Assembly (NCBI GenBank): GCA_019112865.1
Contig: DXIN01000022.1
Span: 1 to 60,283, forward strand
From: Candidatus Helicobacter avicola
Lineage (GTDB): Bacteria; Campylobacterota; Campylobacteria; Campylobacterales; Helicobacteraceae
DNA: 60,283 nucleotides
Direction of reading: 5' to 3'
The notes under the pieces are model-generated. The model was not told where the DNA came from. It saw only the letters and a program-made list of their open reading frames with translations, and ran no database searches. The position numbers and the translations under genes are program-made. This document shows, one piece after another, positions 17,458 to 26,974 of the stretch. Within the stretch, counting starts at the first letter, position 1; each line of letters opens with the position of its first letter.

Positions 17458-17541
17458 GAGCTAGGCTACTTTGGCTTTGCGCGTAAAAAGCGCGCAGAGC
17501 TTCCCTCCAAACTCTCCAATCCAAATACTACATACAACCCA

Positions 17542-18384
17542 TCACATAAACTCTTGGAGTTTGTTTGCCTGCGCCATAAATGTCTCTAGCCCCTCCCAAT
17601 CCTTAGATTCAAGCATATTTTTGGCTTTTTGTAGCTCATCTTGAAAACTCGTGATAGAATCTAGCACATTTTGCGTGTTTTGCTTAAAGATGTCATTCCA
17701 CATTTTTGGCGAACTTTTTGAAAGTCTGCTCATCGAGCGAAATCCCCCACCTATGAGGGCTAAAATCGTCTGTGGGTCTTCTTGGCTAAGCACTGCGTTA
17801 GCAAGCGCGTAGCTAATGATATGGGGCATATGGCTAATGAGCGCGATATGCCTATCATGCTCATGTGCGTCCATTTTGATAATCTTCATACCAATCCCCA
17901 AAAAAATCTCACGCGCCATTTGTATCTGTGCCTCGCCACTCTCCTCTAGGTTTGCCAAAATCACGATACTATCTTTAAACAAATGTGGCAAAGCGGCTTT
18001 GGGTCCATAAAACTCTGTGCCTGCCATAGGGTGTGCGGCGATGAAGTTTTTGCGTATAGAATCTGGAATATGCTTGATGATTAGCTCCTTGGTCCCGCCC
18101 AAATCGATGATAGTCGCGCTAGACTTGATAGATGTGAGTTTGGGCAACAGCGCGATGATGGATTCCACAGGTGTGGCGAGAAATAGCACATCGCCATCGC
18201 TGATAAGCTCCTCAAGGCTAATACATTCATCAACAAGCCCAAGCGAGAGGGCTTGCTGGGAATGCAAGGGATTGTTATCAAAGCCTGCAATACAGCCAAA
18301 TCCCCCAAGCTCGCGCAACGCCAACCCCATAGAACCGCCAATAAGCCCTAGTCCGATAATCCCTGCATTGAGTTTATGCTCCAT
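17542..18384 (-). CDS. tyrA: Prephenate dehydrogenase
   Basis: 280 residues from the ATG at 18384 (MEHKLNAGIIGLGLIGG); an upstream in-frame ATG adds 15 residues unlike the family. The N-terminal Rossmann motif is GIIGLGLIGGSMG. AAHPMAGTEFYGP carries the catalytic-region His, and HDRHIALISHMPHIISYAL is the second family block. It converts prephenate to 4-hydroxyphenylpyruvate in tyrosine synthesis using NAD. It stands as a single gene, 73 bp after rsmE in the same direction. Confidence 0.93.
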   Translation of the reverse strand: MEHKLNAGIIGLGLIGGSMGLALRELGGFGCIAGFDNNPLHSQQALSLGLVDECISLEELISDGDVLFLATPVESIIALLPKLTSIKSSATIIDLGGTKELIIKHIPDSIRKNFIAAHPMAGTEFYGPKAALPHLFKDSIVILANLEESGEAQIQMAREIFLGIGMKIIKMDAHEHDRHIALISHMPHIISYALANAVLSQEDPQTILALIGGGFRSMSRLSKSSPKMWNDIFKQNTQNVLDSITSFQDELQKAKNMLESKDWEGLETFMAQANKLQEFM

Positions 18385-18457
18385 TATAATCCTTTGTCGC
18401 GTGAAGTAAGAGGTGGTATTGTAACACAAGTTTGTTGTGAAAACCCTAGCACAAAGC

Positions 18458-19138
18458 TCACAAAAGCCTTAGCACACTTGCGGCAAACACACACGCACTC
18501 TCACTACGCAAGACAAGCTCCCCTGCTATGCTAACTTTATGAGGCAATCTAGCACTTTCATCTGGGCTAAAGCCTCCTTCGGCTCCGATGATGATACTTT
18601 TGCCCTGCAAATTCTCTCTAAGATTCGCGCTCTCTAGCACCACTCCACCAAACTCCAATGCCACACAATCCTCATAGCGCGATAGCACACTATCCAAATC
18701 AGGCAGCACTTCTAACTCTAGCAAGGTGCTTCTGCCGCACTGCTCACAAGAACGCGTGAGAATCTTGTGCAGTCGTGGTAAATTTGGACTAAAAGGCTTT
18801 TGGGAATAGTGTGAGAAAAAAAGCGTGAGTTTGGTTACACCAAGTTCATTGAGTGTGGGGAGGGTTTTTTCTACGATTTTGGGATCGACAATCGCCCAAA
18901 TGATATGCACCACGCGATCACTCACAGGTGCGCAAGACATACTATCCACAAGCTCCAAATATGCCTTATTTCTATCAAGGTACGTGATGTGATAGGTGTA
19001 GAGGTGATTGTCTGTGAGATTGCAGAGGGTAAGTGGGGTGCGTTTATCGTGGCGACGAGCTTTGAAAATATGTGTATAAGACTCACCCCCAATCTCAAGC
19101 ACAGAAGCTTTAGCATCGGGGTGATAGACAAAGCGCAT
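18458..19138 (-). CDS. rsmE: 16S rRNA m3U1498 methyltransferase RsmE
   Basis: 226 residues: an N-terminal PUA-like region (HIFKARRHDKRTPLTLC) and a C-terminal SPOUT knot domain with IIGAEGGFSPDESA and LVLRSESACVFA, the SAM-binding trefoil segments. It methylates U1498 of 16S rRNA at N3. It lies directly after the small membrane protein gene (3 bp), as HP0374 follows HP0375 in H. pylori. Confidence 0.93.
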   Translation of the reverse strand: MRFVYHPDAKASVLEIGGESYTHIFKARRHDKRTPLTLCNLTDNHLYTYHITYLDRNKAYLELVDSMSCAPVSDRVVHIIWAIVDPKIVEKTLPTLNELGVTKLTLFFSHYSQKPFSPNLPRLHKILTRSCEQCGRSTLLELEVLPDLDSVLSRYEDCVALEFGGVVLESANLRENLQGKSIIIGAEGGFSPDESARLPHKVSIAGELVLRSESACVFAASVLRLL

Positions 19139-19141
19139 CGC

Positions 19142-19600
19142 CTAAAAAACCTGTGTGCTAAGGATAATGAGCGCATAGAGCACAATGTCGATGATGTAGA
19201 GAATCTTACAAAACCCCACATACCGCTCCATAGCTTCTAAGCTCGTGCGTCTAGCGATTTTTAGAATCTTGATACGATACATTTCACCGCCAAACACCAC
19301 AAGACAAAAAATGCTCATCACAATCGTGCTAATCCCAAAGCTTTGGGGGTTAAAAAACAAAATATTAAGCCCGCTTAGCACAGCCACAGAGAGGAGAAAA
19401 AAGATAAGAGGCATCATAAACCAAATGCGTTTGTTAAGCTGCACGAGGTTTTTGTAAAAAAACAAACTCCACAGGTTGAGCACAAAAGGTAGGATAAAAA
19501 ACAGCGAAAAAAAGCTATGGTAAAAGACTAACTGCTTGAAAGATTCTATAATCATAGGCGTGTGGGCTAAAGTCTGGGCGATTTCTTGTATGTCTTGCAT
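19142..19600 (-). CDS. Conserved small membrane protein (HP0375-like position)
   Basis: 152 residues with four hydrophobic helices, at about 25-48, 62-83, 88-110 and 130-150. I recognise no functional domain. Gene order (this gene, then rsmE on the same strand, with hemH divergent) matches the HP0374-HP0375-HP0376 neighbourhood of H. pylori, which supports a conserved protein. Function unknown. Confidence 0.7.
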   Translation of the reverse strand: MQDIQEIAQTLAHTPMIIESFKQLVFYHSFFSLFFILPFVLNLWSLFFYKNLVQLNKRIWFMMPLIFFLLSVAVLSGLNILFFNPQSFGISTIVMSIFCLVVFGGEMYRIKILKIARRTSLEAMERYVGFCKILYIIDIVLYALIILSTQVF

Positions 19601-19722
19601 AGGAGTATCCTTAATGTTTGCTTAATGTCGTGTTGGGTTATTAACTTTAAAACTCTATTATTACAAATCTTTTTTAACAACAAACAAGCCTAATCTCACA
19701 CAGAGATTTACAAAGGAAGGGA

Positions 19723-20679
19723 ATGAGCAAACAAGCAGTCGTGCTGTTTAATATGGGAGGACCAAATTCACTTTTTGAAGTGGAGGGATTTTTGAAGCGA
19801 CTTTTTAGTGATCCACATATCTTAAATATTCCTAATAGCTTGGTGCGCAATATGGTAGCAAATTTCATCACAAGCAAACGACTCCAAGCAGCCAAAGCCA
19901 ACTACCAAGCTATCGGTGGCGGCTCACCGCTGATTAAACACACTCTCGCTCTTACTAATGTCCTAAATGCCCTAGATTCACAATGTTTTTATACTTATTG
20001 TATGCGCTACACACCGCCATTTGCTAAAGATGTCTTAGCGGATTTATGCCAGCAAGGCATAGAATCTCTAGTGTTTTTTAGTATGTATCCCCAATACTCC
20101 ACCACCACGACAAAATCCTCGCTTGTGGATATCAAACAAGCCCTGTGCGAGACCAAATACAGCCCCAAAATCCGCGTGGTAGAGCGGTATTTTAACGATT
20201 ATCGTTTTTGTGAGCTTATCGTCAAATCCCTCCAAGAAGCTTTAGGACAAAGAGATCCTAGCGAATTTACCCTGCTTTTCTCCGCACACGCTATCCCCCA
20301 ATCCCTCGTCAAAAAGGGCGATCATTACCCCTATGAGTGCGAGCAAAATATCGCATTGGTAAAAGAAATCCTTGATACCAAGCGCATTCACTTCAAGCAG
20401 ATTCTGCATTCTTACCAATCCAAACTCGGTCCTATCAAATGGGTGGGTCCTACGACTCAAAGTGTCATCGCCTCGCTCAAAAATCACAAAGTGCTTGTTT
20501 TCCCGCTAGCCTTTACGATTGATAATTCCGAAACCGACTATGAGCTTAGTATCGAATGCGCGCATATCGCCAAAGAAGCAGGTGTGCGAGAATACATCGT
20601 GGCGCGGTGCTTTAACGCTAGTGAGGATTTTGCGAAGTTTATCATCTCAATGGTGCAAAACACGCTTACACAATCTTAA
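19723..20679 (+). CDS. hemH: Ferrochelatase
   Basis: 318 residues, the usual length of bacterial ferrochelatases. Visible features are VLFNMGGPN at the N-terminus, the catalytic His in LLFSAHAIPQSLV and the acidic partner in DNSETDYELSIE. It inserts Fe2+ into protoporphyrin IX to make haem. The start is ATG with AAAGGAAGGG before it. It is followed 23 bp later by the lipoprotein thioredoxin and then ccsBA, so haem synthesis and cytochrome c assembly sit in one operon. Confidence 0.95.
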   Translation: MSKQAVVLFNMGGPNSLFEVEGFLKRLFSDPHILNIPNSLVRNMVANFITSKRLQAAKANYQAIGGGSPLIKHTLALTNVLNALDSQCFYTYCMRYTPPFAKDVLADLCQQGIESLVFFSMYPQYSTTTTKSSLVDIKQALCETKYSPKIRVVERYFNDYRFCELIVKSLQEALGQRDPSEFTLLFSAHAIPQSLVKKGDHYPYECEQNIALVKEILDTKRIHFKQILHSYQSKLGPIKWVGPTTQSVIASLKNHKVLVFPLAFTIDNSETDYELSIECAHIAKEAGVREYIVARCFNASEDFAKFIISMVQNTLTQS

Positions 20680-20702
20680 TACATCAGGCTAAGGAGGTGG
20701 TG

Positions 20703-21509
20703 ATGAAAGCACAAAATAGAATTTTAGGCATAAGTGCGATAGTGGGCTTACTCATACTCACAGGCTGCGAGGAGGGCAAAGTCGAACTCTCAAGCGGCAA
20801 TAAGACAGATACCCACACACTCAAACAAACAGAATCTATGGACCAAGCGAGCTATGCGGGATTAGAATCAGTATTTTTAGACACCAAAACTATCGCCTCC
20901 AATGGCAAACCAATGCTTTTTATCTTTGGCAAAAACAACTGCACCTACTGCGACAAACTCAAAGACGACATCAAAGCAAATCCAGAGCTCCAAAATCTCT
21001 TGACCAATAATTTTGCGACCTATTATATCAATATCGACTACACTAAGATTCACCATATCAGCTTTGAATCCGACAAAAAGCCCATAGAAATCGACACTGC
21101 CAACCTTGCTAGAGAGTATGGGGTGCGTCCCACACCGACATTGATTTTTTTGGATTCTAGGGGTAAGGCGTTTTTTCTCTATCCGGGCTATATCACTCCT
21201 GCCAAGCTTCAAGCCCTTTTGCACCGCACACAAGAGCTAAAGACCATAGATCCTAGTATGGTAGAATCCCTCTCTAATGAGCTTAGCGCGCTTATAGATT
21301 CTACTATTTCAATGCAATTTGTCTCTGACAAATTGTTATCGCTCGCAGGGAGTAAATCCCCACTCACTCCGCTTCGCGCACATACAAGACCTGAATCTAG
21401 GGCTTTAGGTTGCTTAGATTCTGTAATGTCGCTGGTGGCTTTAGATTCTACTATTTCAATGCAAGAGCGTAAGTATCTTGCAGCAAAACTCATAGAATCC
21501 ATTAGTTAA
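20703..21509 (+). CDS. Thioredoxin-fold lipoprotein for cytochrome c maturation, with a repeat-derived C-terminus
   Basis: 268 residues from ATG 20703, which has AAGGAGG at the right distance. LLILTGC is a lipobox with Cys22. The thioredoxin domain has NNCTYC (Cys80, Cys83) and the cis-Pro loop RPTPT. The H. pylori orthologue in the same place (HP0377, between hemH and ccsBA) is a periplasmic oxidoreductase acting on apocytochrome c haem-site cysteines. The C-terminus is odd: codons for LDSTISMQ occur twice as a 23-bp direct repeat, and the 147 bp between the repeat starts (49 codons, frame kept) match the repeat found at 26309-26637. This looks like insertion of a repeat element into the gene without frame loss. 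Confidence 0.88.
   Translation: MKAQNRILGISAIVGLLILTGCEEGKVELSSGNKTDTHTLKQTESMDQASYAGLESVFLDTKTIASNGKPMLFIFGKNNCTYCDKLKDDIKANPELQNLLTNNFATYYINIDYTKIHHISFESDKKPIEIDTANLAREYGVRPTPTLIFLDSRGKAFFLYPGYITPAKLQALLHRTQELKTIDPSMVESLSNELSALIDSTISMQFVSDKLLSLAGSKSPLTPLRAHTRPESRALGCLDSVMSLVALDSTISMQERKYLAAKLIESIS
21295..21464 (+). repeat. Structured repeat copy 1, inserted in frame in a gene
   Basis: Flanked by a perfect 23-bp direct repeat (21295-21317 and 21442-21464). Inside are a CAATTTGT/ACAAATTG hairpin, then TTGTTATCGCTC, a GGGA/TCCC hairpin and CGCTTCGCG, in the same order as copies 2 and 3 near 26.4 kb. Confidence 0.75.
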
Positions 21510-21518
21510 GGAGATGAG

Positions 21519-24305
21519 ATGAAAACCCTAAGGCTTCTGTTTGCCAATATGCCGCTTGTGCTTATTTTGATTGCTCTGTATGCCATAGCGTGTGGTGTAG
21601 CGACATTTATAGAATCTGCCCATGGTAGCCCAGCGGCAAGGGCAAGTGTGTATGGGACTTGGTGGTTTGAGATACTGCATTTGTGGCTTTTGCTCTCACT
21701 TATTGGGTGCTTTGTGCTATCCAAAGCATGGCAGCGCAAAAAATACGCCTCGCTTATGCTACATTTTTCGTTTATCATCATCATTTTGGGTGCGGGGATT
21801 ACGCGGTATTTTGGGTTTGAGGGCAGTATGCCTATCCAAGAGCATACAAGCTCTAATGTCATCTTTTCAAGCGAACCTTATGTGCTAATCCAAGGCTTTG
21901 AACGATCTAGCCAAAGTATCGAGGGTGTGGAAATCGCGCTAAATTCCACGAGATCGCAAACATATGATATTACCTTTTTTGGCAAACAAATGACACTTGT
22001 GTTGCAAAACATCGGTGAGCGAAAAAACGAGTTTGGTATGCCTTATCAAGCACTGGATTTAAGCCTTGAGTTTGCCCCCATAGATTTAGCAAACCACACA
22101 GATAGCGCGACAACACAAATTTTTCAATCCCAACTTGGTGATATGCCTAGTTTCACACGCATAGACAAGGGAGAGTATGTCTTTTTTGCTGCGTGGGGGA
22201 GCAAGGCACATACCCTACCTTTTAGCATTTATCTTGAGGATTTCGTGCTTGATCGCTATCCGGGTTCCAACGCACCTTCTTCGTATGCCTCGTATGTGCA
22301 GGTGCAAGATCCTAATGTTGAGGGCACGCACGATGCAGTGATTTTTATGAACAATGTGCTTGATTATGGTGGATATAGGTTTTTCCAAAGCTCTTATTTC
22401 CCCGATGAGAGTGGCACGATCCTATCAGTCAATAACGACCCGGGCAAAATCCCTACTTATGTGGGTTATGGATTACTCATCATAGGCTGTATTTGGCTAC
22501 TATTTGACAAAAGCGGACGCTTTATGTCTCTAGCGCGTTTTGTGCGAAGCAAGAGCTTTATAGCACTTGTGGCACTTGGTTTATGCTGTGTGCTACCTCA
22601 AAGCTCCTATGCTACTGAATCTAGCGAGAATTTCACACCCCCAACCCAAGAGGAAGTCCAAACCCTCATCACCAATATCAAAGCCCATTCTAGCGAATTT
22701 AGTGAGGAGTTTGCCACACTCCTTGTGCAAGATTCTGGAGGACGCATAAAGCCAATTGATACTATCGCCTCGGAATATATCCACAAAATCACGGGCAAAG
22801 ACGGCTTTTTGGGACTTAGTAATATGCAAGTGTTGTTAGGCATTACAATGTATCCGGAGTATTTTAGGCATATCAAAATGATAAAGACTAAAAGCCCAAA
22901 ATTGCGTGAAATTCTCGGCGTAGATAAAGAGCAAAAATATATCGCAGCTATTGATGCCTACACCAATGAGGGAGGCTATATCCTGCGAAACTATGTCGAA
23001 GCTGCCAACCAAAAGCCCCTCAAAGAGCAAGATGTGTTTGATAAAGATGTGATTGAGGTCAATGAGAGACTTTATCTCTTTGGGCTTATCTACTCGGGGC
23101 AGACTTTGCGTGTGTTCCCTAGCACGCAGGCACAAGATTCTACATGGTATGATATCCAAGATGCCCTCCATACAAACAAAGGCGATGAGACAGCACTCAA
23201 GGAGCTTTTGTGGATAGTGAGCGCGCTCTCACACGGCTTTGTTAATGGTGTGCTAGATAATGACTGGAAACTCGGATTTGAGGGATTGCAAAAGCTACAA
23301 GACTACCAAAAATCCCATGGAAGCGAGCTTGTCATCTCTCCTGATAAAGTCAAAGCCGAGATATTTCTCAACAAAAGCCGAATCTTTGAAAAACTTGCCT
23401 ATCCGTATGTGATTGTGGGCGTGGTGCTTTTTGTCATCGTGCTTTTTGCTATCATCTCGGGCAAACCACTCAATGTATGGGTATCTCGTGTATCGTGGAT
23501 TCTCATCGGAGTATGCTTTGTGCTACACACATTGGGCTTAGGACTGCGTTGGTATGTGAGCGGACACGCCCCATGGAGCAATGCCTATGAATCTATGCTC
23601 TATATTGCGTGGGCTGGAGCGCTTGCTGGTGTGGTGTTTTTTAGAAAATCTGCGCTTGCGCTGTGTGCAGCGAGTTTCCTCGCTGGGATTACGCTCATCG
23701 TGGCAAACCTGGGCGATATGAATCCACAGATTGGCAATCTCGTGCCGGTGCTAAAATCCTACTGGCTCAATATCCATGTATCTGTAATCACCGCAAGTTA
23801 TGGGTTTTTGGGACTTTGTTTTGTGCTTGGGTGCATTACCCTACTCCTTTTTATCCTACGTTCGCCCAAACGCGCTCATATTGACGATTCGATTCTCTCA
23901 CTAAGTGCGATTAACGAAATGAGCATGATACTAGGCTTGTTTTTACTTACCATTGGCAATTTCCTTGGTGCAATTTGGGCAAATGAGTCGTGGGGGCGAT
24001 ACTGGGGCTGGGATCCTAAAGAGACTTGGGCACTCATTAGTATTGGTGTGTATGCTATTATCTTGCATTTGCGCTTCCTTGGGTTTGTAAATATGCCATT
24101 TGTCTTTGGTGCTGCCTCTGTGCTAGGATTTTTGAGTGTGCTTATGACATACTTTGGGGTCAATTACTTCCTTACAGGTATGCACTCCTACGCCAGCGGA
24201 GAGGCTGCACAAATCCCGTGGTATATCTATCTCATCGTGGCAGGTATGATCGCTCTCATCATCGCTGCAAGCCCCAAAAGATCGCTCCAAATGCCTAAAG
24301 TGTGA
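21519..24305 (+). CDS. ccsBA: Cytochrome c synthase CcsBA (ResB-ResC fusion)
   Basis: 928 residues, the size of the fused system II synthase of Helicobacter. The N-terminal part is CcsB/ResB-like: four helices and a long periplasmic loop (ending near residue 620). The C-terminal part is CcsA-like, with the haem-handling WWD motif (WGRYWGWDPKETWALI, about 822-837) and flanking His residues. It carries haem across the inner membrane and attaches it to CxxCH sites. It follows the thioredoxin lipoprotein by 9 bp with AAGGAGATGAG as ribosome site, and overlaps the next gene by 4 bp. Confidence 0.95.
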   Translation: MKTLRLLFANMPLVLILIALYAIACGVATFIESAHGSPAARASVYGTWWFEILHLWLLLSLIGCFVLSKAWQRKKYASLMLHFSFIIIILGAGITRYFGFEGSMPIQEHTSSNVIFSSEPYVLIQGFERSSQSIEGVEIALNSTRSQTYDITFFGKQMTLVLQNIGERKNEFGMPYQALDLSLEFAPIDLANHTDSATTQIFQSQLGDMPSFTRIDKGEYVFFAAWGSKAHTLPFSIYLEDFVLDRYPGSNAPSSYASYVQVQDPNVEGTHDAVIFMNNVLDYGGYRFFQSSYFPDESGTILSVNNDPGKIPTYVGYGLLIIGCIWLLFDKSGRFMSLARFVRSKSFIALVALGLCCVLPQSSYATESSENFTPPTQEEVQTLITNIKAHSSEFSEEFATLLVQDSGGRIKPIDTIASEYIHKITGKDGFLGLSNMQVLLGITMYPEYFRHIKMIKTKSPKLREILGVDKEQKYIAAIDAYTNEGGYILRNYVEAANQKPLKEQDVFDKDVIEVNERLYLFGLIYSGQTLRVFPSTQAQDSTWYDIQDALHTNKGDETALKELLWIVSALSHGFVNGVLDNDWKLGFEGLQKLQDYQKSHGSELVISPDKVKAEIFLNKSRIFEKLAYPYVIVGVVLFVIVLFAIISGKPLNVWVSRVSWILIGVCFVLHTLGLGLRWYVSGHAPWSNAYESMLYIAWAGALAGVVFFRKSALALCAASFLAGITLIVANLGDMNPQIGNLVPVLKSYWLNIHVSVITASYGFLGLCFVLGCITLLLFILRSPKRAHIDDSILSLSAINEMSMILGLFLLTIGNFLGAIWANESWGRYWGWDPKETWALISIGVYAIILHLRFLGFVNMPFVFGAASVLGFLSVLMTYFGVNYFLTGMHSYASGEAAQIPWYIYLIVAGMIALIIAASPKRSLQMPKV

Positions 24306-26308
24306 TTGTGAAAAAAATCTTTTTGTGGATTCTGGGCGTTTGTGTCGCGCTCACACTTGCAAGCTATGTATTGCTTTTTACCCCTCTTGGCAACAGCTTG
24401 CTTAAACCTCTCTTGCAATCAAAGATAGATTCTCTAGCCCCTATCAAACTTGAGATTACAGAGTTTGTCCTCAAAGCCGATAGCCTCCACCTCGTGTTGC
24501 AAAACAATGAATATGTGCATATCGCGCTTGATGGGGATTTTTGGATTCCCTCACAAGAATTTAGTCTCAACCTCAATGCGCTTGTGCAAGACATCAGTAT
24601 CTTTGGAGAGCTTGTGGATACGCCAATGCAAGGTGGATTTAAACTTGAGGCACACGGCTCTGGCACATTCAAAAACTTTGAAATCCTCGCAAAAAGTGAT
24701 ATTGCCAAATCCTTCAGCACTCTACATATGCGTTTTGCTCACAGACAGCTCCATAGCATCGATACACAAATCCAAGAAGCAAATATCCAAGAAATCCTTG
24801 CAATGCTAGGACACAAGCCTTATATCAAGGGTTTGCTCACTCTCAATGCCAAGTTTTTGAAGCAAGATTCTCATCTTGAGGGAATGGCAACAGCAACCCT
24901 ACCCAATGGGGCTTTTGATACAAATGCACTCAAAAAGGACTTTGACATTGAGCTAGAGGACACCGCCTTTAGTGTGAATCTCAACGCACAAACAGCAAAC
25001 GATGATATTACACACACTTTCGCGTTTGCCTCACCTATTGGCACGATACACGCACAGGGCAAAACCCTCCTCCCAAAAACACTGACACTCATTGCATTGC
25101 ACTCCCTACCTATCCAAAGCTCCTTTAACCTCAATCTCTCAAATCTCGCGCCCTTTAGCCCATTGATAGGTAGAGCGATACGCGGGAGTTTGCAGAGCTC
25201 TGGCACGATAAAGGGTGCAGGATTTAAAGCCCTAGAGATACAAGGAGAGAGCGACATCGCTAGCTCACAGACAAACTACACCATTGCTTTGCGAGATTTG
25301 AACCCACTTGGCTTTGAGATTCACACTAAAAATGCGACATTGGAACAGCTTTTGTGGATTTTTCACTTCCCACCATATGCTAATGCCACTCTTGATATGG
25401 ATTTGCAGGCTTCAGAGCTAGATTCTATGCCCACCGCAAAACTCTTAGCCAAAGCCTCTGGCACATTCAACGCCGATATGAAAGAATTTGGCATAGCATT
25501 CCCACGCACACCCCTTGCACTCACGCTCTCTGGCACATTTACAGGCGAGCAAGGCACAGGAGAGATGAATTTCATCTCTGATACACTGCAACTAGAAGCA
25601 CAGCCTATAACTTTACACGCCCACACTCTGCATAGCCCCTATAAACTCCACATCAAAGATGCTTCCAAACTCTCCCTCCCAAGCGGTATCAAACTCAATG
25701 GTGCGCTGGAATTAGCAGGAGAGCTAGAGTTTGATAAAATTACGAGCTTTACCTTTAGCACGCGCAGCTTAGGTGGCGAGATGAAGGGGAGCTATCGAGA
25801 TTGGCAACTAGATGCACAGCTAGATTCACTCTCAAGCCAAAAAATCCTCGCACTCTTTGGTATCCCACAAGTCCTACAAGCCTCTGTGTCTGGCACTTTT
25901 TCATACAATACACTTGGCTCATTTGGCACACTCGCACTCTCTGGCAAAGAAGGCAAGCTCACAGCAAATAAGTTAAGCACCGATGCGATGCGGTTTTTGG
26001 GCGTGGATATGACAAAAGAAACTTATCAAGACATTTCGCTTTATGCAAAGCTTGATGATGCCAAGCTTAATGCAGAATTTCAACTAGATTCACCAAACAC
26101 ACACCTTAGCTCCAAAAAAACACAGCTCAATTTGCAAAATAGACTCATAGATGCCCTTATGGTGTTGCGTATCGGAAAAAACGAGGCGAATGTATGGTTG
26201 AGCGAGGAGCTTGCAAATCCCAATGTGCGCCTAGAGATAAAAAACCTCATTATTAGAAGTGATGAGATTCTCAAAGGACTTGGCAATATTTTAAATAACA
26301 AGCGATAG
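24302..26308 (+). CDS. AsmA/TamB-like inner-membrane-anchored protein
   Basis: 668 residues starting with GTG that overlaps the ccsBA stop (GTGA); a second GTG two codons later is an alternative. There is one N-terminal helix (KIFLWILGVCVALTLASYVLLFTPLGN), then about 630 residues of beta-rich sequence with repeated short strands and many Leu-x-Leu patterns. The phrase TPLGNSLLKPLLQSKID after the helix is typical of AsmA-like proteins, which form bridge-like lipid conduits between membranes. That role is inference from fold. Part of the hemH-ccsBA operon by overlap. The stop is followed immediately by repeat copy 2. Confidence 0.6.
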   Translation: MIVKKIFLWILGVCVALTLASYVLLFTPLGNSLLKPLLQSKIDSLAPIKLEITEFVLKADSLHLVLQNNEYVHIALDGDFWIPSQEFSLNLNALVQDISIFGELVDTPMQGGFKLEAHGSGTFKNFEILAKSDIAKSFSTLHMRFAHRQLHSIDTQIQEANIQEILAMLGHKPYIKGLLTLNAKFLKQDSHLEGMATATLPNGAFDTNALKKDFDIELEDTAFSVNLNAQTANDDITHTFAFASPIGTIHAQGKTLLPKTLTLIALHSLPIQSSFNLNLSNLAPFSPLIGRAIRGSLQSSGTIKGAGFKALEIQGESDIASSQTNYTIALRDLNPLGFEIHTKNATLEQLLWIFHFPPYANATLDMDLQASELDSMPTAKLLAKASGTFNADMKEFGIAFPRTPLALTLSGTFTGEQGTGEMNFISDTLQLEAQPITLHAHTLHSPYKLHIKDASKLSLPSGIKLNGALELAGELEFDKITSFTFSTRSLGGEMKGSYRDWQLDAQLDSLSSQKILALFGIPQVLQASVSGTFSYNTLGSFGTLALSGKEGKLTANKLSTDAMRFLGVDMTKETYQDISLYAKLDDAKLNAEFQLDSPNTHLSSKKTQLNLQNRLIDALMVLRIGKNEANVWLSEELANPNVRLEIKNLIIRSDEILKGLGNILNNKR

Positions 26309-26423
26309 AGTCTATTATTTTATTGCAATTTGCTACAAGCAAATTGTTATCGCTCGGCTGGAGTGAATCCAGCCTTGCTCCGCTTACGCGAGCATACACA
26401 GAATCTAGTGCGAGATTCTAGAA
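26309..26423 (+). repeat. Structured repeat copy 2 (partial)
   Basis: Begins directly after the AsmA-like stop. Order of elements: ATTGCAATTTGC/GCAAATTG hairpin, TTGTTATCGCTC, GGCTGGA/TCCAGCC hairpin, CGCTTACGCG, CATACA, GAATCTAG. The right third of copy 1 is missing. Confidence 0.75.
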
Positions 26424-26484
26424 TCTTTTGGTGTCAAAACATCATTAACGCCACTTGGGCTAACACCTTTTCTATCAATCAAGC

Positions 26485-26637
26485 TAGATTCTATGTTTTT
26501 ATTGCAAGAGCTTCGCTCTTGTTATCGCTCATGGAGAGTGAATCCGCCTCGTCTGCGCTTCGCGACCATACACTGCCTGAATCTAGTCCTTGAGATTGTC
26601 TAGATTCTATGATGTCATTGGTAGTTTTAGATTCTAT
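26485..26637 (+). repeat. Structured repeat copy 3
   Basis: TAGATTCTAT at both ends (26485 and 26628). Inside: CAAGAGC/GCTCTTG hairpin with TTC loop, TTATCGCTC, GGAGAGTGAATCC, GCGCTTCGCG, CATACACTGCCTGAATCTAG, then a tail like that of copy 1. Stem sequences differ from copies 1 and 2 but pairing is kept. The region 26309-26640 otherwise holds no gene. Confidence 0.75.
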
Positions 26638-26640
26638 CAA

Positions 26641-26958
26641 TCACACACTGATATTGAGTAATCCGTCATAATATTCTTTGTATTCTTGCCTCGCCTCTTG
26701 TGTGTTACGCTCGCCTTGCTTAGGCTTTTTAGAATCTTGCTCAAAATTCTGATGTGCATTGTTTGAGCCATCTTTATCCACTTTGGGCGAAGCTTGGGTA
26801 GGGTTAGTTTGGGCGATTTCTTGGAGTTTGCGCTCAAACTCACCCTTGTTTGCTTCTAGCATCACATCTGGACGCGCTTGTGCGGCGGCGTGCTGCACTG
26901 CACTTGTTTGGGAGTTTTGGTTGATATAAGTGATATTTCCTACTAAGCTCACTGCCAT
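26641..26958 (-). CDS. Conserved hypothetical protein, hydrophilic
   Basis: 105 residues with a conserved-looking start (MAVSLVGNITYINQNSQ) and a charged, Gln/Lys/Glu-rich second half likely to be disordered. No signal peptide or domain recognised. AGGAGG precedes the ATG. It is the last gene of the run nadK-recN-rqcH, 16 bp after rqcH, and ends against repeat copy 3. I cannot assign a function. Confidence 0.6.
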   Translation of the reverse strand: MAVSLVGNITYINQNSQTSAVQHAAAQARPDVMLEANKGEFERKLQEIAQTNPTQASPKVDKDGSNNAHQNFEQDSKKPKQGERNTQEARQEYKEYYDGLLNISV

Positions 26959-26974
26959 TGCAAACCTCCTATTG

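Noticed and set aside
17473-17500. Hairpin after the porin as a firm terminator
   Set aside because: The stem has a mismatch and no T run follows; mentioned only in the porin entry.
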